A stretch of DNA of 54,019 bases from Henriciella sp. (GCA_002733705.1 NVWP01000037.1:1-54019); one strand, 5' to 3'. Positions 35,788 to 44,469 are shown, counted from the first letter of the stretch. Numbers and translations are program-made. The notes: generated by a model not told the origin, from the sequence alone.

Positions 35788-36825
35788 ATGACAAGCCCCG
35801 CCGCCGATCTCTCGCGCCAGCTTGCCGAAAATGCCGAGGCTGTGTGCCAACACTATCTGTCGAACGGGCGAAAGCAGGGCCACTACTGGCTGGTTGGTGA
35901 TGTTCGGAACACCGCTGGGCGGTCCATGTTCGTACGCTTGTCCGGGCCACCCACCGGCACCCGTGCTGCCGGAAAATGGACTGATGCGGCCACGTCCGAG
36001 CATGGGGACCTGCTTGATGTCATCCGCGAAAGCTGCGGATTGCTCGACTTCAAGGACGTCGCCGACGAGGCCCGACGCTTCTTGAGCCTGCCATTGCCCG
36101 ACCCGGACCGACATCATTCTACACGGTCACAGCGACCAGCTTCCACAGGATCTCAGGACGCGGCGCGGCGTCTGTTCGCAATGGGTGTGCCGATCCGCTG
36201 CACTCCAGTGGAAACCTATCTGCGCGGGCGCGGCATCGGAACGACCGACCAAATGCCAAGCCTGCGGTTCCATCCTGCCTGCTTCTATCGGCCCGCGGGC
36301 GGCGGGCCGGTTGCGCGGCTTCCGGCCATGCTCGCTGCCATCACCGATCTCGAGGGCCAGCAAACCGGGACCCACCGCACCTGGCTACGCTCGGATGGGA
36401 GCGGCAAGGCAGACATCGACACCCCGCGGCGCGCAATGGGGGCTTTGCTCGGGAACGGGGTGCAGTTTGGCGTGCCCGGCGACATTCTCATTGCGGGCGA
36501 GGGGATCGAGACGGTTCTCTCCGTGCGCTCGGCCCTGCCAGACATGCCCGTCCTCGCGGCGCTGTCGTCGGGGCACCTGGCCGCCATCCGGTTTCCCGCA
36601 GGACTGCGGCGGCTGTACGTGTTGCGCGATCGCGATCCGGCGGGCGCGGTGGCAAGGGATCGATTGGCCGCGCGCGCAGCCGAGGCCGGGATCGAAGCAC
36701 TGACTCTCACGCCGCGACTGGCCGACTTCAACGATGATCTCCGGCGCTACGGTCTGGCGGCCTTGCAAGCGCGGTTGCGGCTACATCTCCACGCCGAGGA
36801 CGTCGCGCGGTTCGTGCCGGTGTAA
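35788..36825 (+). CDS. DUF7146/Toprim domain primase-like protein
   Basis: 345 residues from the ATG at 35788, chosen because GGAGG stands 5 bp upstream; an ATG at 35773 would add 5 residues. The N-terminal region (WLVGDVRNTAGRSMFVRLSG, KWTDAATSEHGDLLDVIRES) is of the DUF7146 type. The C-terminal Toprim domain shows GEGIETVLS with Glu238 and LRDRDPAG with Asp281 and Asp283, the metal-binding acids of primases and topoisomerases. It probably makes primers for element replication, in line with ssb and repA downstream. No separate helicase domain is visible. Confidence 0.82.
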   Translation: MTSPAADLSRQLAENAEAVCQHYLSNGRKQGHYWLVGDVRNTAGRSMFVRLSGPPTGTRAAGKWTDAATSEHGDLLDVIRESCGLLDFKDVADEARRFLSLPLPDPDRHHSTRSQRPASTGSQDAARRLFAMGVPIRCTPVETYLRGRGIGTTDQMPSLRFHPACFYRPAGGGPVARLPAMLAAITDLEGQQTGTHRTWLRSDGSGKADIDTPRRAMGALLGNGVQFGVPGDILIAGEGIETVLSVRSALPDMPVLAALSSGHLAAIRFPAGLRRLYVLRDRDPAGAVARDRLAARAAEAGIEALTLTPRLADFNDDLRRYGLAALQARLRLHLHAEDVARFVPV

Positions 36826-37154
36826 CAGGGCGGCAATCCGGCTGGCGCTGGACGGCTCGCAGCATCGCTTTCGGAGGTGTGACTCGTGCGTGTCCCATCC
36901 ACGGGAAAGGCCGGCGCGCACGGCCTTCTCAGAGGGCAGGGGGCCCACAAGCGGAACGGCCCGGCAATGGCCGCGCTCTGGCTATTTTCCGCCGCGCCCC
37001 GGTGGGGCGCTTTGCATCGCGAGGCAAAATAGCCGGGCTTGGCGATCAAGGCCCTCGCGAAGGGCTCGGGCTGCCCGGCCGTCCCGCCGGTGGGCGTGTT
37101 CCTGCCACGAAGGCCGCGTGTGGCGCGCGGCTCCCCCGAGGAAGGAACCCGCAG
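36826..37154 (+). other. Structured 329-bp gap upstream of the DUF2493 gene
   Basis: No gene seen. GGCTATTTT (36980-36988) and AAAATAGCC (37026-37034) form a 9-bp perfect outer stem that encloses GCGCCCC (36994-37000) paired with GGGGCGC (37004-37010) around GGT. The rest is GC-rich with further short inverted repeats. It may be a long regulatory leader or a replication/transfer site; no direct evidence distinguishes these. Confidence 0.5.
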
Positions 37155-38090
37155 ATGACCCTCGATCCCGAAACCGATGCCCATGAGCCGCAGCACAGCA
37201 CGTCCTCGACCGCCCATGTCCTGACCGAACTCCAGCTCTACGGCTGGCGCCCATACGAGGATGAACCCGATCCGCGCCCTTTGCCCGAGGGCAGCCAGAT
37301 CGCCGGTGCCGTCGCCGATATCCTCGACGCCCTTGTCGCGACGCTGGGTGATACGCGCCTCGAGCCTGATCTCGATGAACTGCTCTGGGGCGCGGTCAAC
37401 CTCTTCCACCGCGCGCTGACGCGGGCCGAGCGGCAGCTCGACGACAACGAACAGGCGCAGCGCCGCCTGCAGCGGGAACAGGATGGCTCAGAGGTCAAGT
37501 CCCTCGAACTCGAACGCCTGGTGGCCGAGGGGCAGAGCATGGTCGAACGGCGCACCGCGCTGGAGCTCTTCCGTGACCTCGCCGCCGAAGGCTTCGAACA
37601 TCACCTCGGCAAGCCCTGGCATCCCCGGACCGGCTCGCGCGTCAGCCATCGCAACCTGACCGCTGCGATGATCGACAGCCGGGATTTCCTAGCCGCCCGC
37701 CGCCGGGCCGAGGCGCAACTGCTTCTGCCCGAAGGACCCAAGGTGGCCGTGACTGGCGGGGCGGATTTCAACGATCACCGTCTGATCTGGGCGCGCCTCG
37801 ACCGTGTCCATGCCAAGCACCCGGACATGGTGCTGCTCCACGGCGGCTCACCCAAGGGCGCGGAGCTGATCGCCTCCCGCTGGGCTGATCACCGCAAGGT
37901 GCCGCAGGTCACCTTCCGGCCCGACTGGACCAAGCATGGCCGCTCGGCCCCGTTCAAGCGCAACGACGCGATGCTGGACGTTCTACCGATCGGCGTCTTG
38001 GTCTTCCCGGGCACAGGGATCCAGGAGAACCTCGCCGACAAGGCCCGCAAGCTGGGTATCCCGGTGCTGAAGCATGATGGCGGCGCGTGA
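37155..38090 (+). CDS. DUF2493 (YspA/SLOG-like) protein
   Basis: 311 residues from the ATG at 37155 (MTLDPETDAHEPQ), with AAGGA upstream; the longer frame from 36879 reads through the structured gap. The N-terminal 190 residues are helical and charged, including a possible coiled coil (RAERQLDDNEQAQRRLQREQ). The C-terminal 120 residues are the DUF2493 Rossmann-like SLOG domain: KVAVTGGADFNDHRLIW, VLLHGGSPKGAELIASRW, HGRSAPFKRNDAML and GVLVFPGTGIQENLADKAR. SLOG proteins bind nucleotides or nucleotide-derived ligands; the ligand here is unknown. A strong terminator overlaps the stop codon. Confidence 0.82.
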   Translation: MTLDPETDAHEPQHSTSSTAHVLTELQLYGWRPYEDEPDPRPLPEGSQIAGAVADILDALVATLGDTRLEPDLDELLWGAVNLFHRALTRAERQLDDNEQAQRRLQREQDGSEVKSLELERLVAEGQSMVERRTALELFRDLAAEGFEHHLGKPWHPRTGSRVSHRNLTAAMIDSRDFLAARRRAEAQLLLPEGPKVAVTGGADFNDHRLIWARLDRVHAKHPDMVLLHGGSPKGAELIASRWADHRKVPQVTFRPDWTKHGRSAPFKRNDAMLDVLPIGVLVFPGTGIQENLADKARKLGIPVLKHDGGA

Positions 38091-38105
38091 GCGCCGCATT
38101 TTTTT
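38080..38105 (+). terminator. Rho-independent terminator overlapping the DUF2493 stop
   Basis: GCGGCGC (38080-38086), loop GTGA, GCGCCGC (38091-38097), then ATTTTTTT. The stop codon TGA is in the loop. It ends backbone transcription just before the helicase cargo. The 271 bp from 38106 to the helicase start hold a 7-bp hairpin at 38107-38124 and no convincing gene. Confidence 0.85.
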
Positions 38106-38376
38106 GAAGCGACTCTTGTCGCTTGGCGTTGGTACACAAGCAGATCCCCAACATCGAAGAACGAAAGCTTGACCGAGATCATCGTCTAGTCTTCCGTACA
38201 GAGATGAAGGAGTTGGTAAGTCGACTTCCATCGCGAAGAAAGCGGCAAAAAGTATGCAGGAAGCGCCACGCGGCTTTGTCGGTGAACTGGAGAAATCCTG
38301 CAAATGAATCAAAGTGTCTTCGCTCGAAGATTTGTTAAAATGCAAAGAACCTGTTCTGCATAACGAAAGAGAAACC

Positions 38377-41300
38377 ATGTCTGTTCATTTGACGGCGCGA
38401 ATTGCTTGGCATGACAACGGTTGGGACGGCCGCATTTGCGAACACCCAGAACTGAACAGTTACTGTGTAGGATGCCAGTCCTACCCTGGCGATGTTATTG
38501 CCCGCGAGCGGCAAATTAATCAGGAAATGGCACATGCCGGAAAGCCGATTTTAGATTTAAAAAGTTCTGAGTTACCGCCCTGCGTCTATAGTGCCAACGC
38601 ATTCGGGCCGGACACAATACGTGGATATTCAAATCCACCCGACTTCTTTTTCGATGGCGCTAGCCGTGCGGAATGGGACATTCCTCCAGCAACAACATGT
38701 GTATGGCCATACGAGGCTATGTATAGCGAAGATGTCTACGAGAACGGGAAGCTGGACAACAACCGGCGCTCCGAGAACGCCGACGCATTCTTCGCAAGCA
38801 TTGAAGCTGCGAAGAGCTTGATCTTTTACTATGCGAACTATTCCAACCCCTTCAGCGAGGAAGAAAATCCTCGCTATGTGCTGGTCGGAGTTTCGCGGGT
38901 CAAGAACGTCTCCGATCGCCTGCTTTACGACGATGTGAGCGATGACATCAGCGAGAGATTTGCAGGAGGGATGATTTGGGGGCGCAACGTGACCTCACTA
39001 TACCCCGACGAAGGGTTGCGTCTCCCATATCATCTTTATCGAGATGACCCCGAGGCGCTCAATAAATTTGTGGTCTATCCGGACAATCCGCGGACTTGCA
39101 AGTATGGCGCTCGACTTCTAACCAACGATGACGCTATTGGACTGCTTGAGCAGTTTCTCGGATCCATCCGAGATTTGAGGGCTCTCGGCGATGAAAGCGA
39201 GAACTGGGACGAGCGGGAGCGCTGGATTCTTGGTTGCATTGCCGAGCTTTGGAACAAGCGCGGTTTGTACCCCGGTCTACTCAACGTCATGCGGTTTCTT
39301 GGAGCCGATCAGGCGACCGACCATGCCCGGCGTCTCATGGCAGAAGGTAAGTCAAAAGAAGCGCACAAGCTCTTCTTTGACGCTGTGGATCACAATGTCG
39401 AGGTGGCGCCTTATGGCCTCATGGGAAAACCGTTGTCCAAGCTGGCAAGGCAGTGGTTGCTGAAGCCGGACGATGCTAGGACCCTGCTCAGGGACGTGCT
39501 GCCACGGCTCGATCTGACTCTCGATCAGATCGAAAGGATTGTCAGCGAAGACGAACGCTTGCGGGCAGAGCATGGGCTGACAGGCGATTGCAGTTCCGCG
39601 GCGGAAAACCCCTACGTCCTCTCGGAGAGATATGTCGGCGATAGCCCCGACGACACCATTCCATGGGGGACGATTGATCGTGGGGTGCTGCCTTCGCCGG
39701 AACTTGGAGGCGAGCCTCTCGCGGACATGGAGTATGACGATGCGAGGCGCTTTCGGGCGCTTTGCGTGGAGCAGCTGAAAGGAGAGCCGAACCAGACCTT
39801 CAGGGCTGCGGATGGCATTCTTGCAGAAGTGAACGCGCGCCTGCAGAAGCTTCCCGAATGGAAGTCCGCACACTTCACGGCAAGATATTTCGAGGTCGAT
39901 CGCGCAACGCTTGAAGAAGCGCTGGTGTTGCGTGAGAAAGAAAACAGACTTTGGCTCTATCTGCAGGATGTCTATGACGATGAGAGAGACATTGAAGACG
40001 CACTAACAAAGCTGTCCGGGCGCGCTGACGTTCAGTTGCAGCGCCCGTTCTCCGAAAGCGATTGGCAGAATGAAATTCTGGACAAGAAAAGCTTTCTTCT
40101 CGCCAAAGCACGGGAGCTATATACGCAGGCGGTAACGGCTCAGGCAGAAGCCTGTGAAACAATCTTCCGCCGCCCACTGGCCGTCGTGACCGGCGCTGCT
40201 GGAACAGGAAAGACGACTGTCATTTGCGCGATCATACGGGCTGTCCGTCAGACCGAAGGAGACGGCGCGCCTGTTACTGTCATGGCACCAACCGGCAAAG
40301 CCTCGGACCGCGTCCGCGCAAAGCTTCATGAGCGCGGAATTGACCGCGTCGAAACCTCGACCGTCCACTCGTTTCTGGCCAAAGGCGGCTGGCTGAACAA
40401 CAACCTGACCTTCAGGCGAAGCGGAGGAAAGCGCGAGGGCGGCGGCACAATCATTGTGGACGAAGCCTCGATGCTTGACCTTGGGCTTTTGGCCAGCTTG
40501 GTTCGCGCAATAGATTGGCGACAGGTGCGCCGGTTCATCCTCGTTGGTGACCCCAATCAGCTTCCTCCTATCGGAAGAGGCCGGGTATTCGCGGATACGA
40601 TTGTCTGGCTCGACCGAAAGGACAACGGAAGTATTGCGCGTCTCGATCAGAATCTCCGGCAAATGGGGAATGCCATTTCGGGGCAAGGCACCGCCATACT
40701 AGACCTTGCTGACCTGTTCGTAGGTGCGTCGGCGCGTGAGGATGGAGACGCAACCTCACCGCGGGCTGAGGCCCTCCTATCCGCCGTTCACAAAGGCGGA
40801 AATGTCGATACAGACCTTCGCGTCATCTACTGGGACGACCCTGCAACGCTGGCAGACCGACTAATCAAAGAACTCGAAACAGATATGTCTACGCATACCG
40901 GCCAGGCATTGAATGAGGACAAGCCCTACGAACTCTGGCGAACTGCATTTGAGTGGATGCCGGAAAAATACCAAGTACTTACGCCGCACCGCGCAGAGCT
41001 TCATGGCGTTGAAGCTTTGAACGAAGCACTGCAGCAGCGGGTAGCAAGAGGGACGATGAATTGGTTTGGCGCTGTAGACGGTATCACGCTTTTTGACAAG
41101 GTGATCCAATATCGGAACAGGCCCAAGTCCAACCCGATCTGGGCGTACAACTTCAATACCCGAAAATCAGAGCGCTCAGAGATATTCAATGGTGAGATCG
41201 GCTTCGTGCAGAAGCATGGGTTTGACGCGAAGAAGAACCGGTTTCGAATGAAGCGGTTTCAGGTCAAGTTTGCGAGAAAGGATCACCTTGGATTTGCCTA

Positions 41301-41979
41301 TGGGCGCGATCTCCCAAAAGGCGGATCGGAAAGTGTGGAAAGCAACCTTGAGCTTGCCTATGCGATCTCAGTCCACAAAGCGCAAGGGAGCGAATTCCAG
41401 CATACCTATGTTTTGGTGCCGAAATCGAAAGCGCGCTCGCTATCATCTGAATTGATCTACACGGCGCTGACCCGCGCTACCAGACACTGTACCCTTCTCG
41501 TTCAGGGAGATATCTCGACTCTGTTATCGGCCAGGCGGCCTGAAAACACTCAGACTGCTTTGATCAACTCTTCGCTCTACGAGGGATACTTCCACGCCGT
41601 CCCAGACGAACTCGTCCACCGCAAGGACTGGTATGAAGAAGGAAAAATACATGAAGCGCTAAGTGGGGACATGGTCCGTTCGAAGTCTGAACTGATCATT
41701 GCGAACTTGCTTCACGAGCGTGGTGTCGCTTTTGAATATGAAACGCCATTGATCGCGCCCGACGGGACGATGTACCTTCCCGACTTCTCGGTGACTTGGA
41801 ACGGTGAGAAGTGGTATTGGGAACACTGGGGGATGATGTCATCGGAGAAATACGCAAAGCACCGGGACGAGAAAAAGTCTTGGTATGCAAAGCATTTCAA
41901 TGGAAAGCTTCTGGAGACTTTTGAGGGGCCCACTCTGAGTGCCGACGCAGCTCGGATTATAGATGGCCATTTCTTGTAG
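38377..41979 (+). CDS. Large helicase-nuclease: Cys N-terminus, RecD-like SF1 helicase, PD-(D/E)xK
   Basis: 1,200 residues from the ATG at 38377 (MSVHLTARIAWHDNGW). The N-terminus has ICEHPELNSYCVGCQSYPGD (Cys 21, 30 and 33) and a conserved-looking SLIFYYANYSNPFSEEENPR; about 600 residues precede the motor. The SF1 motor shows Walker A GAAGTGKT at 606-613, DEAS at about 695, GDPNQLPPIGRG at about 724, AYAISVHKAQGSEF and YTALTRATRHC, as in RecD-type enzymes. The C-terminus has a PD-(D/E)xK-type site: Glu1105 (RSKSEL), Pro-Asp1136-Phe and Glu1149 in WEHWG. Lone cargo gene with visibly lower GC than its neighbours. Likely DNA-targeting defence; the system name is unknown. Confidence 0.82.
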   Translation: MSVHLTARIAWHDNGWDGRICEHPELNSYCVGCQSYPGDVIARERQINQEMAHAGKPILDLKSSELPPCVYSANAFGPDTIRGYSNPPDFFFDGASRAEWDIPPATTCVWPYEAMYSEDVYENGKLDNNRRSENADAFFASIEAAKSLIFYYANYSNPFSEEENPRYVLVGVSRVKNVSDRLLYDDVSDDISERFAGGMIWGRNVTSLYPDEGLRLPYHLYRDDPEALNKFVVYPDNPRTCKYGARLLTNDDAIGLLEQFLGSIRDLRALGDESENWDERERWILGCIAELWNKRGLYPGLLNVMRFLGADQATDHARRLMAEGKSKEAHKLFFDAVDHNVEVAPYGLMGKPLSKLARQWLLKPDDARTLLRDVLPRLDLTLDQIERIVSEDERLRAEHGLTGDCSSAAENPYVLSERYVGDSPDDTIPWGTIDRGVLPSPELGGEPLADMEYDDARRFRALCVEQLKGEPNQTFRAADGILAEVNARLQKLPEWKSAHFTARYFEVDRATLEEALVLREKENRLWLYLQDVYDDERDIEDALTKLSGRADVQLQRPFSESDWQNEILDKKSFLLAKARELYTQAVTAQAEACETIFRRPLAVVTGAAGTGKTTVICAIIRAVRQTEGDGAPVTVMAPTGKASDRVRAKLHERGIDRVETSTVHSFLAKGGWLNNNLTFRRSGGKREGGGTIIVDEASMLDLGLLASLVRAIDWRQVRRFILVGDPNQLPPIGRGRVFADTIVWLDRKDNGSIARLDQNLRQMGNAISGQGTAILDLADLFVGASAREDGDATSPRAEALLSAVHKGGNVDTDLRVIYWDDPATLADRLIKELETDMSTHTGQALNEDKPYELWRTAFEWMPEKYQVLTPHRAELHGVEALNEALQQRVARGTMNWFGAVDGITLFDKVIQYRNRPKSNPIWAYNFNTRKSERSEIFNGEIGFVQKHGFDAKKNRFRMKRFQVKFARKDHLGFAYGRDLPKGGSESVESNLELAYAISVHKAQGSEFQHTYVLVPKSKARSLSSELIYTALTRATRHCTLLVQGDISTLLSARRPENTQTALINSSLYEGYFHAVPDELVHRKDWYEEGKIHEALSGDMVRSKSELIIANLLHERGVAFEYETPLIAPDGTMYLPDFSVTWNGEKWYWEHWGMMSSEKYAKHRDEKKSWYAKHFNGKLLETFEGPTLSADAARIIDGHFL

Positions 41980-41981
41980 GC

Positions 41982-42010
41982 TTGGGAAATACACAACCTT
42001 GGGGTATAAT
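41982..42010 (+). promoter_or_regulatory. Promoter for the small membrane protein
   Basis: TTGGGA (41982-41987), 17-bp spacer, perfect TATAAT (42005-42010), just after the helicase stop and about 98 bp before the membrane protein start. It restarts backbone transcription after the cargo. Confidence 0.55.
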
Positions 42011-42108
42011 CTTACGAGCAGAACCGGCGAAGCAGCATAGTCGCAGGCGGTGCGCACATTCGGGCAGCCTGTCGTGATCCCCTCAATCACCGACTACTGG
42101 AGGCGTCC

Positions 42109-42525
42109 ATGTCGCTTGTTCTGCTTGCCATCTCACTGTCCATCGCTCTTGGCGTGCTTGCCTTCCGCTTTGCGGTCTTCGCACTGCCGGTCATGGCCGG
42201 GATCGCCGCGTTCCTGCAGGTTCATGAGGGCGGTGCCGGTTTCGGCCTGTCCTTCCTCGCCGGGCTAGCGGGGGCTGCGGTGTCCGTCGCGCTCGTGATC
42301 GCCATTCTCGGTTTCGCTCGAAATCCCTTCTTGCGTCTCGGGGCGCTTGGCCTGTTTGCAGTGCCCGCTGCCGTGGCGGGATATGCTCTGGCCCATGCCG
42401 TCGCGAAACATGCGCTCGAGCCGGGCATCTTGCTGACGCTTCTCTGCAGCGGCTGCAGCGCGGTCGTCGCGGTTGCGGCGATGATCAACCTCAATGCGTT
42501 GGGGCAGGGGCTTCTCGACCCGTAG
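42109..42525 (+). CDS. Small integral membrane protein, unknown
   Basis: 138 residues, strongly hydrophobic: about four membrane segments can be seen (LVLLAISLSIALGVLAFRFA; a second near 48-68; LRLGALGLFAVPAAVAGYAL; LLTLLCSGCSAVVAVAAM). CSGC gives two Cys at a membrane face. ATG follows CTGGAGG at 6-7 bp. No family recognised. It sits between cargo and ssb and may be backbone; surface exclusion or transfer assembly are possible but unsupported. Confidence 0.7.
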   Translation: MSLVLLAISLSIALGVLAFRFAVFALPVMAGIAAFLQVHEGGAGFGLSFLAGLAGAAVSVALVIAILGFARNPFLRLGALGLFAVPAAVAGYALAHAVAKHALEPGILLTLLCSGCSAVVAVAAMINLNALGQGLLDP

Positions 42526-43083
42526 GCCTTGGTTGTCGTCGAACCTCGTCGCGTCGTCTCAGGGGCGGTTCTGAACTGTGTTGCAGAGCGGTCCTTGGGG
42601 GCCCGCAGGCCCGGGGCCCAGCAACATCCCTCTCTCACGGCAGAGCCTCTTACGCGTCGAACCCTTGTAGCAGGTGACGCGGCGACCGGCGCCGTATGGG
42701 TTTGGGGGTCCCTGCGGTCTTGGGACTTCGGATACGCGCAATGGTGGCAGGTATCAGGGTAATTGAGAGTGTCATCGCCGTTGGTTGCGCGATCTGCGGT
42801 CTGTGGTTGCCTTGAACGAGGATGATGGTTTTGCACTTGGTCCCCGTCCCCGCTCCCCCGAGAAGACCTGTCCCTCCTCCTGATTGATCCCCTAAGCCCG
42901 TCCGTCCGAGGCCGGCAACCCCGCGCGGCGGGACCCGTGTTGGCGTGTGCCACGCCTGCCCGCGCCACGTCCCGCCTTGGGGGTCGAGCGGACGCCGGAG
43001 CGTCCGTGCAGGCCACGTCCCGCGGTCTTTGACGGGCCTCATCGGAGGGACGGTCCCTCCGGATGAAGCAACGGAGACATATC
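42526..43083 (+). other. 558-bp noncoding region upstream of ssb
   Basis: No gene seen on either strand; the long antisense open frame here is GC-bias. Features: the direct repeat GCCACGTCCCGC at 42964-42975 and 43012-43023 (48 bp apart) flanking a perfect hairpin CGGACGC-CGGA-GCGTCCG (42989-43006). Size and structure fit a long leader or an origin (oriT or oriV), but no nick motif could be assigned. Confidence 0.45.
43043..43061 (+). promoter_or_regulatory. Perfect hairpin in the ssb leader
   Basis: CGGAGGGAC (43043-43051), one G, GTCCCTCCG (43053-43061); flanking TCATC and GATGA can extend the pairing with one bulge. It ends 22 bp before the ssb ATG, next to the GGAG ribosome site, so it may tune translation or act as an operator. 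Confidence 0.55.
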
Positions 43084-43485
43084 ATGCAGAACATCGTTAT
43101 CCTCGCCGGCAACATCGGCCAGACCCCCGAGACCCGCACCACCCAGGGCGGCACCTCGATCACCTCCTTCACCCTTGCCACCTCCCGCCCGCGCTATTCC
43201 GAAGGCCGGGTCGTCCGCGACGAGAACGGCTACCGCGTCCAGGACACCGAATGGCACCGCATCACCTGCTTCAACGGCCTCGGCAAAACGGTCCAGCAGT
43301 ATTGCGAGAAGGGGATGAAGCTCCTGGTCCGGGGTCGCATCCACTACACCAAGTGGACCGACGCCGCCGGGGTCGACCGCTACGGCTGCGAGATCATCGC
43401 CGAGACGGTCGACTTCCTGACCAAGGCCAAGCAGACCGAGGATGAGGAGCCCTCCTTCATCGACGATGAGGACGACCAGTCCTGA
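43084..43485 (+). CDS. ssb: Single-stranded DNA-binding protein
   Basis: 133 residues from the ATG at 43084 (MQNIVILAGNIGQTPETRTT). The OB fold is clear: ITSFTLATSRPRYSEGRVVR, DTEWHRITCFNGLGKTVQQY, MKLLVRGRIHYTKWTDAAGV and YGCEIIAETVDFLTKA. The tail is acidic (EDEEPSFIDDEDDQS) but lacks the usual terminal PF of chromosomal SSB, as in many element-encoded versions. It coats ssDNA during conjugation or replication. A long structured leader precedes and a strong terminator follows. Confidence 0.93.
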   Translation: MQNIVILAGNIGQTPETRTTQGGTSITSFTLATSRPRYSEGRVVRDENGYRVQDTEWHRITCFNGLGKTVQQYCEKGMKLLVRGRIHYTKWTDAAGVDRYGCEIIAETVDFLTKAKQTEDEEPSFIDDEDDQS

Positions 43486-43495
43486 CCCCGCAACG

Positions 43496-43523
43496 AAACC
43501 CGGCGGCGCGAGCCGCCGGGTTT
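43496..43523 (+). terminator. Rho-independent terminator after ssb
   Basis: AAACCCGGCGGC (43496-43507), loop GCGA, GCCGCCGGGTTT (43512-43523), starting 10 bp after the ssb stop. Confidence 0.88.
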
Positions 43524-43659
43524 CTCCGATGGCCCTGTCCGCCCCCGATCACAATTCGTATCATTCGGCGACATCCCGCCGCGCGCAGCGGCCGGATAGG
43601 CAGTGAGTCGCGCTTCGGTCAGCCCCCACGGGATCCCGCGCCCGAAACGCTCGCTGACC

Positions 43660-43755
43660 GTGATGATCACTGGCAAGCCACCGGAAATGCGACTAAAATA
43701 GTCGTAGTTCTGGCATGTGTGAATGGCCGGGTGGGAGGTGATCATCATGATCACC
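43660..43755. promoter_or_regulatory. Operators and promoter of the XRE regulator
   Basis: GTGATGATCAC (43660-43670) and GGTGATCA-TCA-TGATCACC (43737-43755) share inverted GTGAT/ATCAC half-sites. The second overlaps the ribosome site and start codon of the regulator. Between them, CGACTA-AAA-TAGTCG (43690-43704) is a third dyad over a possible -10 (TAAAAT, 43694-43699). The layout suggests autoregulation by the XRE protein. Confidence 0.55.
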
Positions 43756-43995
43756 GCCCGACAATCACGGGCCGCGCGCGCATTGCTGGGATGGACGCAG
43801 CAGGAGCTAGCAGATAAGGCCTTGGTATCACTGACCGCACTCAAAAGGCTCGAATCCGAGAAGGATCTTCGTGTCTACGAGTCGACAGAAGATCAGGTGC
43901 GCCGGGTGTTTGAGGATGCAGGGATCACCTTTCTGCGTTCGGACAAGGGTGAAGGCGTCTTGATCGATGTGACCAAGGCGGAAAAGGCCAAGTGA
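43747..43995 (+). CDS. XRE family regulator, QseC-like
   Basis: 82 residues from the ATG at 43747 (MITARQSRAARALLGWTQQ), preceded by GGGAGGTG. A single Cro/C1 HTH fills the protein: ALLGWTQQELADKALVSLTA, LKRLESEKDLRVYE; the tail GITFLRSDKGEGVLIDV is typical of short XRE regulators of mobile elements. By position just upstream of stand-alone and split DUF2285 genes, it corresponds to QseC of the ICEMlSymR7A switch, a regulator of qseM (homology by context). Palindromes over its own start suggest autoregulation. Confidence 0.82.
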   Translation: MITARQSRAARALLGWTQQELADKALVSLTALKRLESEKDLRVYESTEDQVRRVFEDAGITFLRSDKGEGVLIDVTKAEKAK

Positions 43996-44083
43996 TCGTA
44001 ATCGGTTGACGTGGCTTTCGGTGGCGCGCCTGTACGAAAAGGCAACTTCGGGAGGGGGGTCGTTTCTGCGATCCTGTAGGGAC

Positions 44084-44365
44084 ATGGCACAGGGCGAGAC
44101 GACATTTTTGGATGCGCCACCGGACAGCGATACGCTGACCGAGTATGACCGATCACACATGGTCCTCTACCTCCGCCTGTTCGATGCTGCCGAGGAAGGT
44201 GCCGATTGGCGGGAAGTGGTCGAAATCCTCTTCGGCCTCGATCCCAAGGCAGACCCCCAGCGCTGCAGGAGCGTCTATGATAGTCACCTCGCGCGGGCCC
44301 GCTGGATGACGGAGCACGGCTATCGGGAACTGCTTCGGCAGGGGGACGGCGGCCCGAATGGCTGA
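44084..44365 (+). CDS. Stand-alone DUF2285 protein, QseM-like antiactivator
   Basis: 93 residues from the ATG at 44084 (MAQGETTFLDAPPDSDTL). It consists of little more than a DUF2285 helix-turn-helix variant: HMVLYLRLFDAAEEGADWRE, VVEILFGLDPKADP, VYDSHLARARWMTEHGYREL. The protein is acidic at the N-terminus and has no DUF6499. In ICEMlSymR7A, QseM is such a lone DUF2285 protein and blocks the activator FseA by binding its DUF6499 domain. The gene order XRE, DUF2285, DUF6499-DUF2285 here supports the same role (inference from family and context). Confidence 0.78.
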   Translation: MAQGETTFLDAPPDSDTLTEYDRSHMVLYLRLFDAAEEGADWREVVEILFGLDPKADPQRCRSVYDSHLARARWMTEHGYRELLRQGDGGPNG

Positions 44366-44469
44366 GTCACGCCGAAACCCGCCGATACCGGCTGGGCCGG
44401 ACTCCTGAAAATCAATCAGTACGTGTATAGTTTCCGGCGTTTCAGAGATGTTGGCGAACGGGATTTGTC

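Noticed and set aside
36879-37154. Extended N-terminus of the DUF2493 protein
   Set aside because: The frame passes through nested inverted repeats, and a good ribosome site stands before the ATG at 37155.
38107-38124. Hairpin AAGCGAC-TCTT-GTCGCTT as a terminator
   Set aside because: The T-run precedes the stem on the plus strand and there is no T-run after it on either strand; the real terminator is at 38080-38105.
38123-38338. 71-codon frame upstream of the helicase gene
   Set aside because: No convincing ribosome site or composition; probably leader DNA.
42222-43181. Minus-strand open frame of 319 codons over the ssb leader and membrane gene
   Set aside because: Proline/arginine-rich low-complexity translation, overlaps a real gene and a structured noncoding region.
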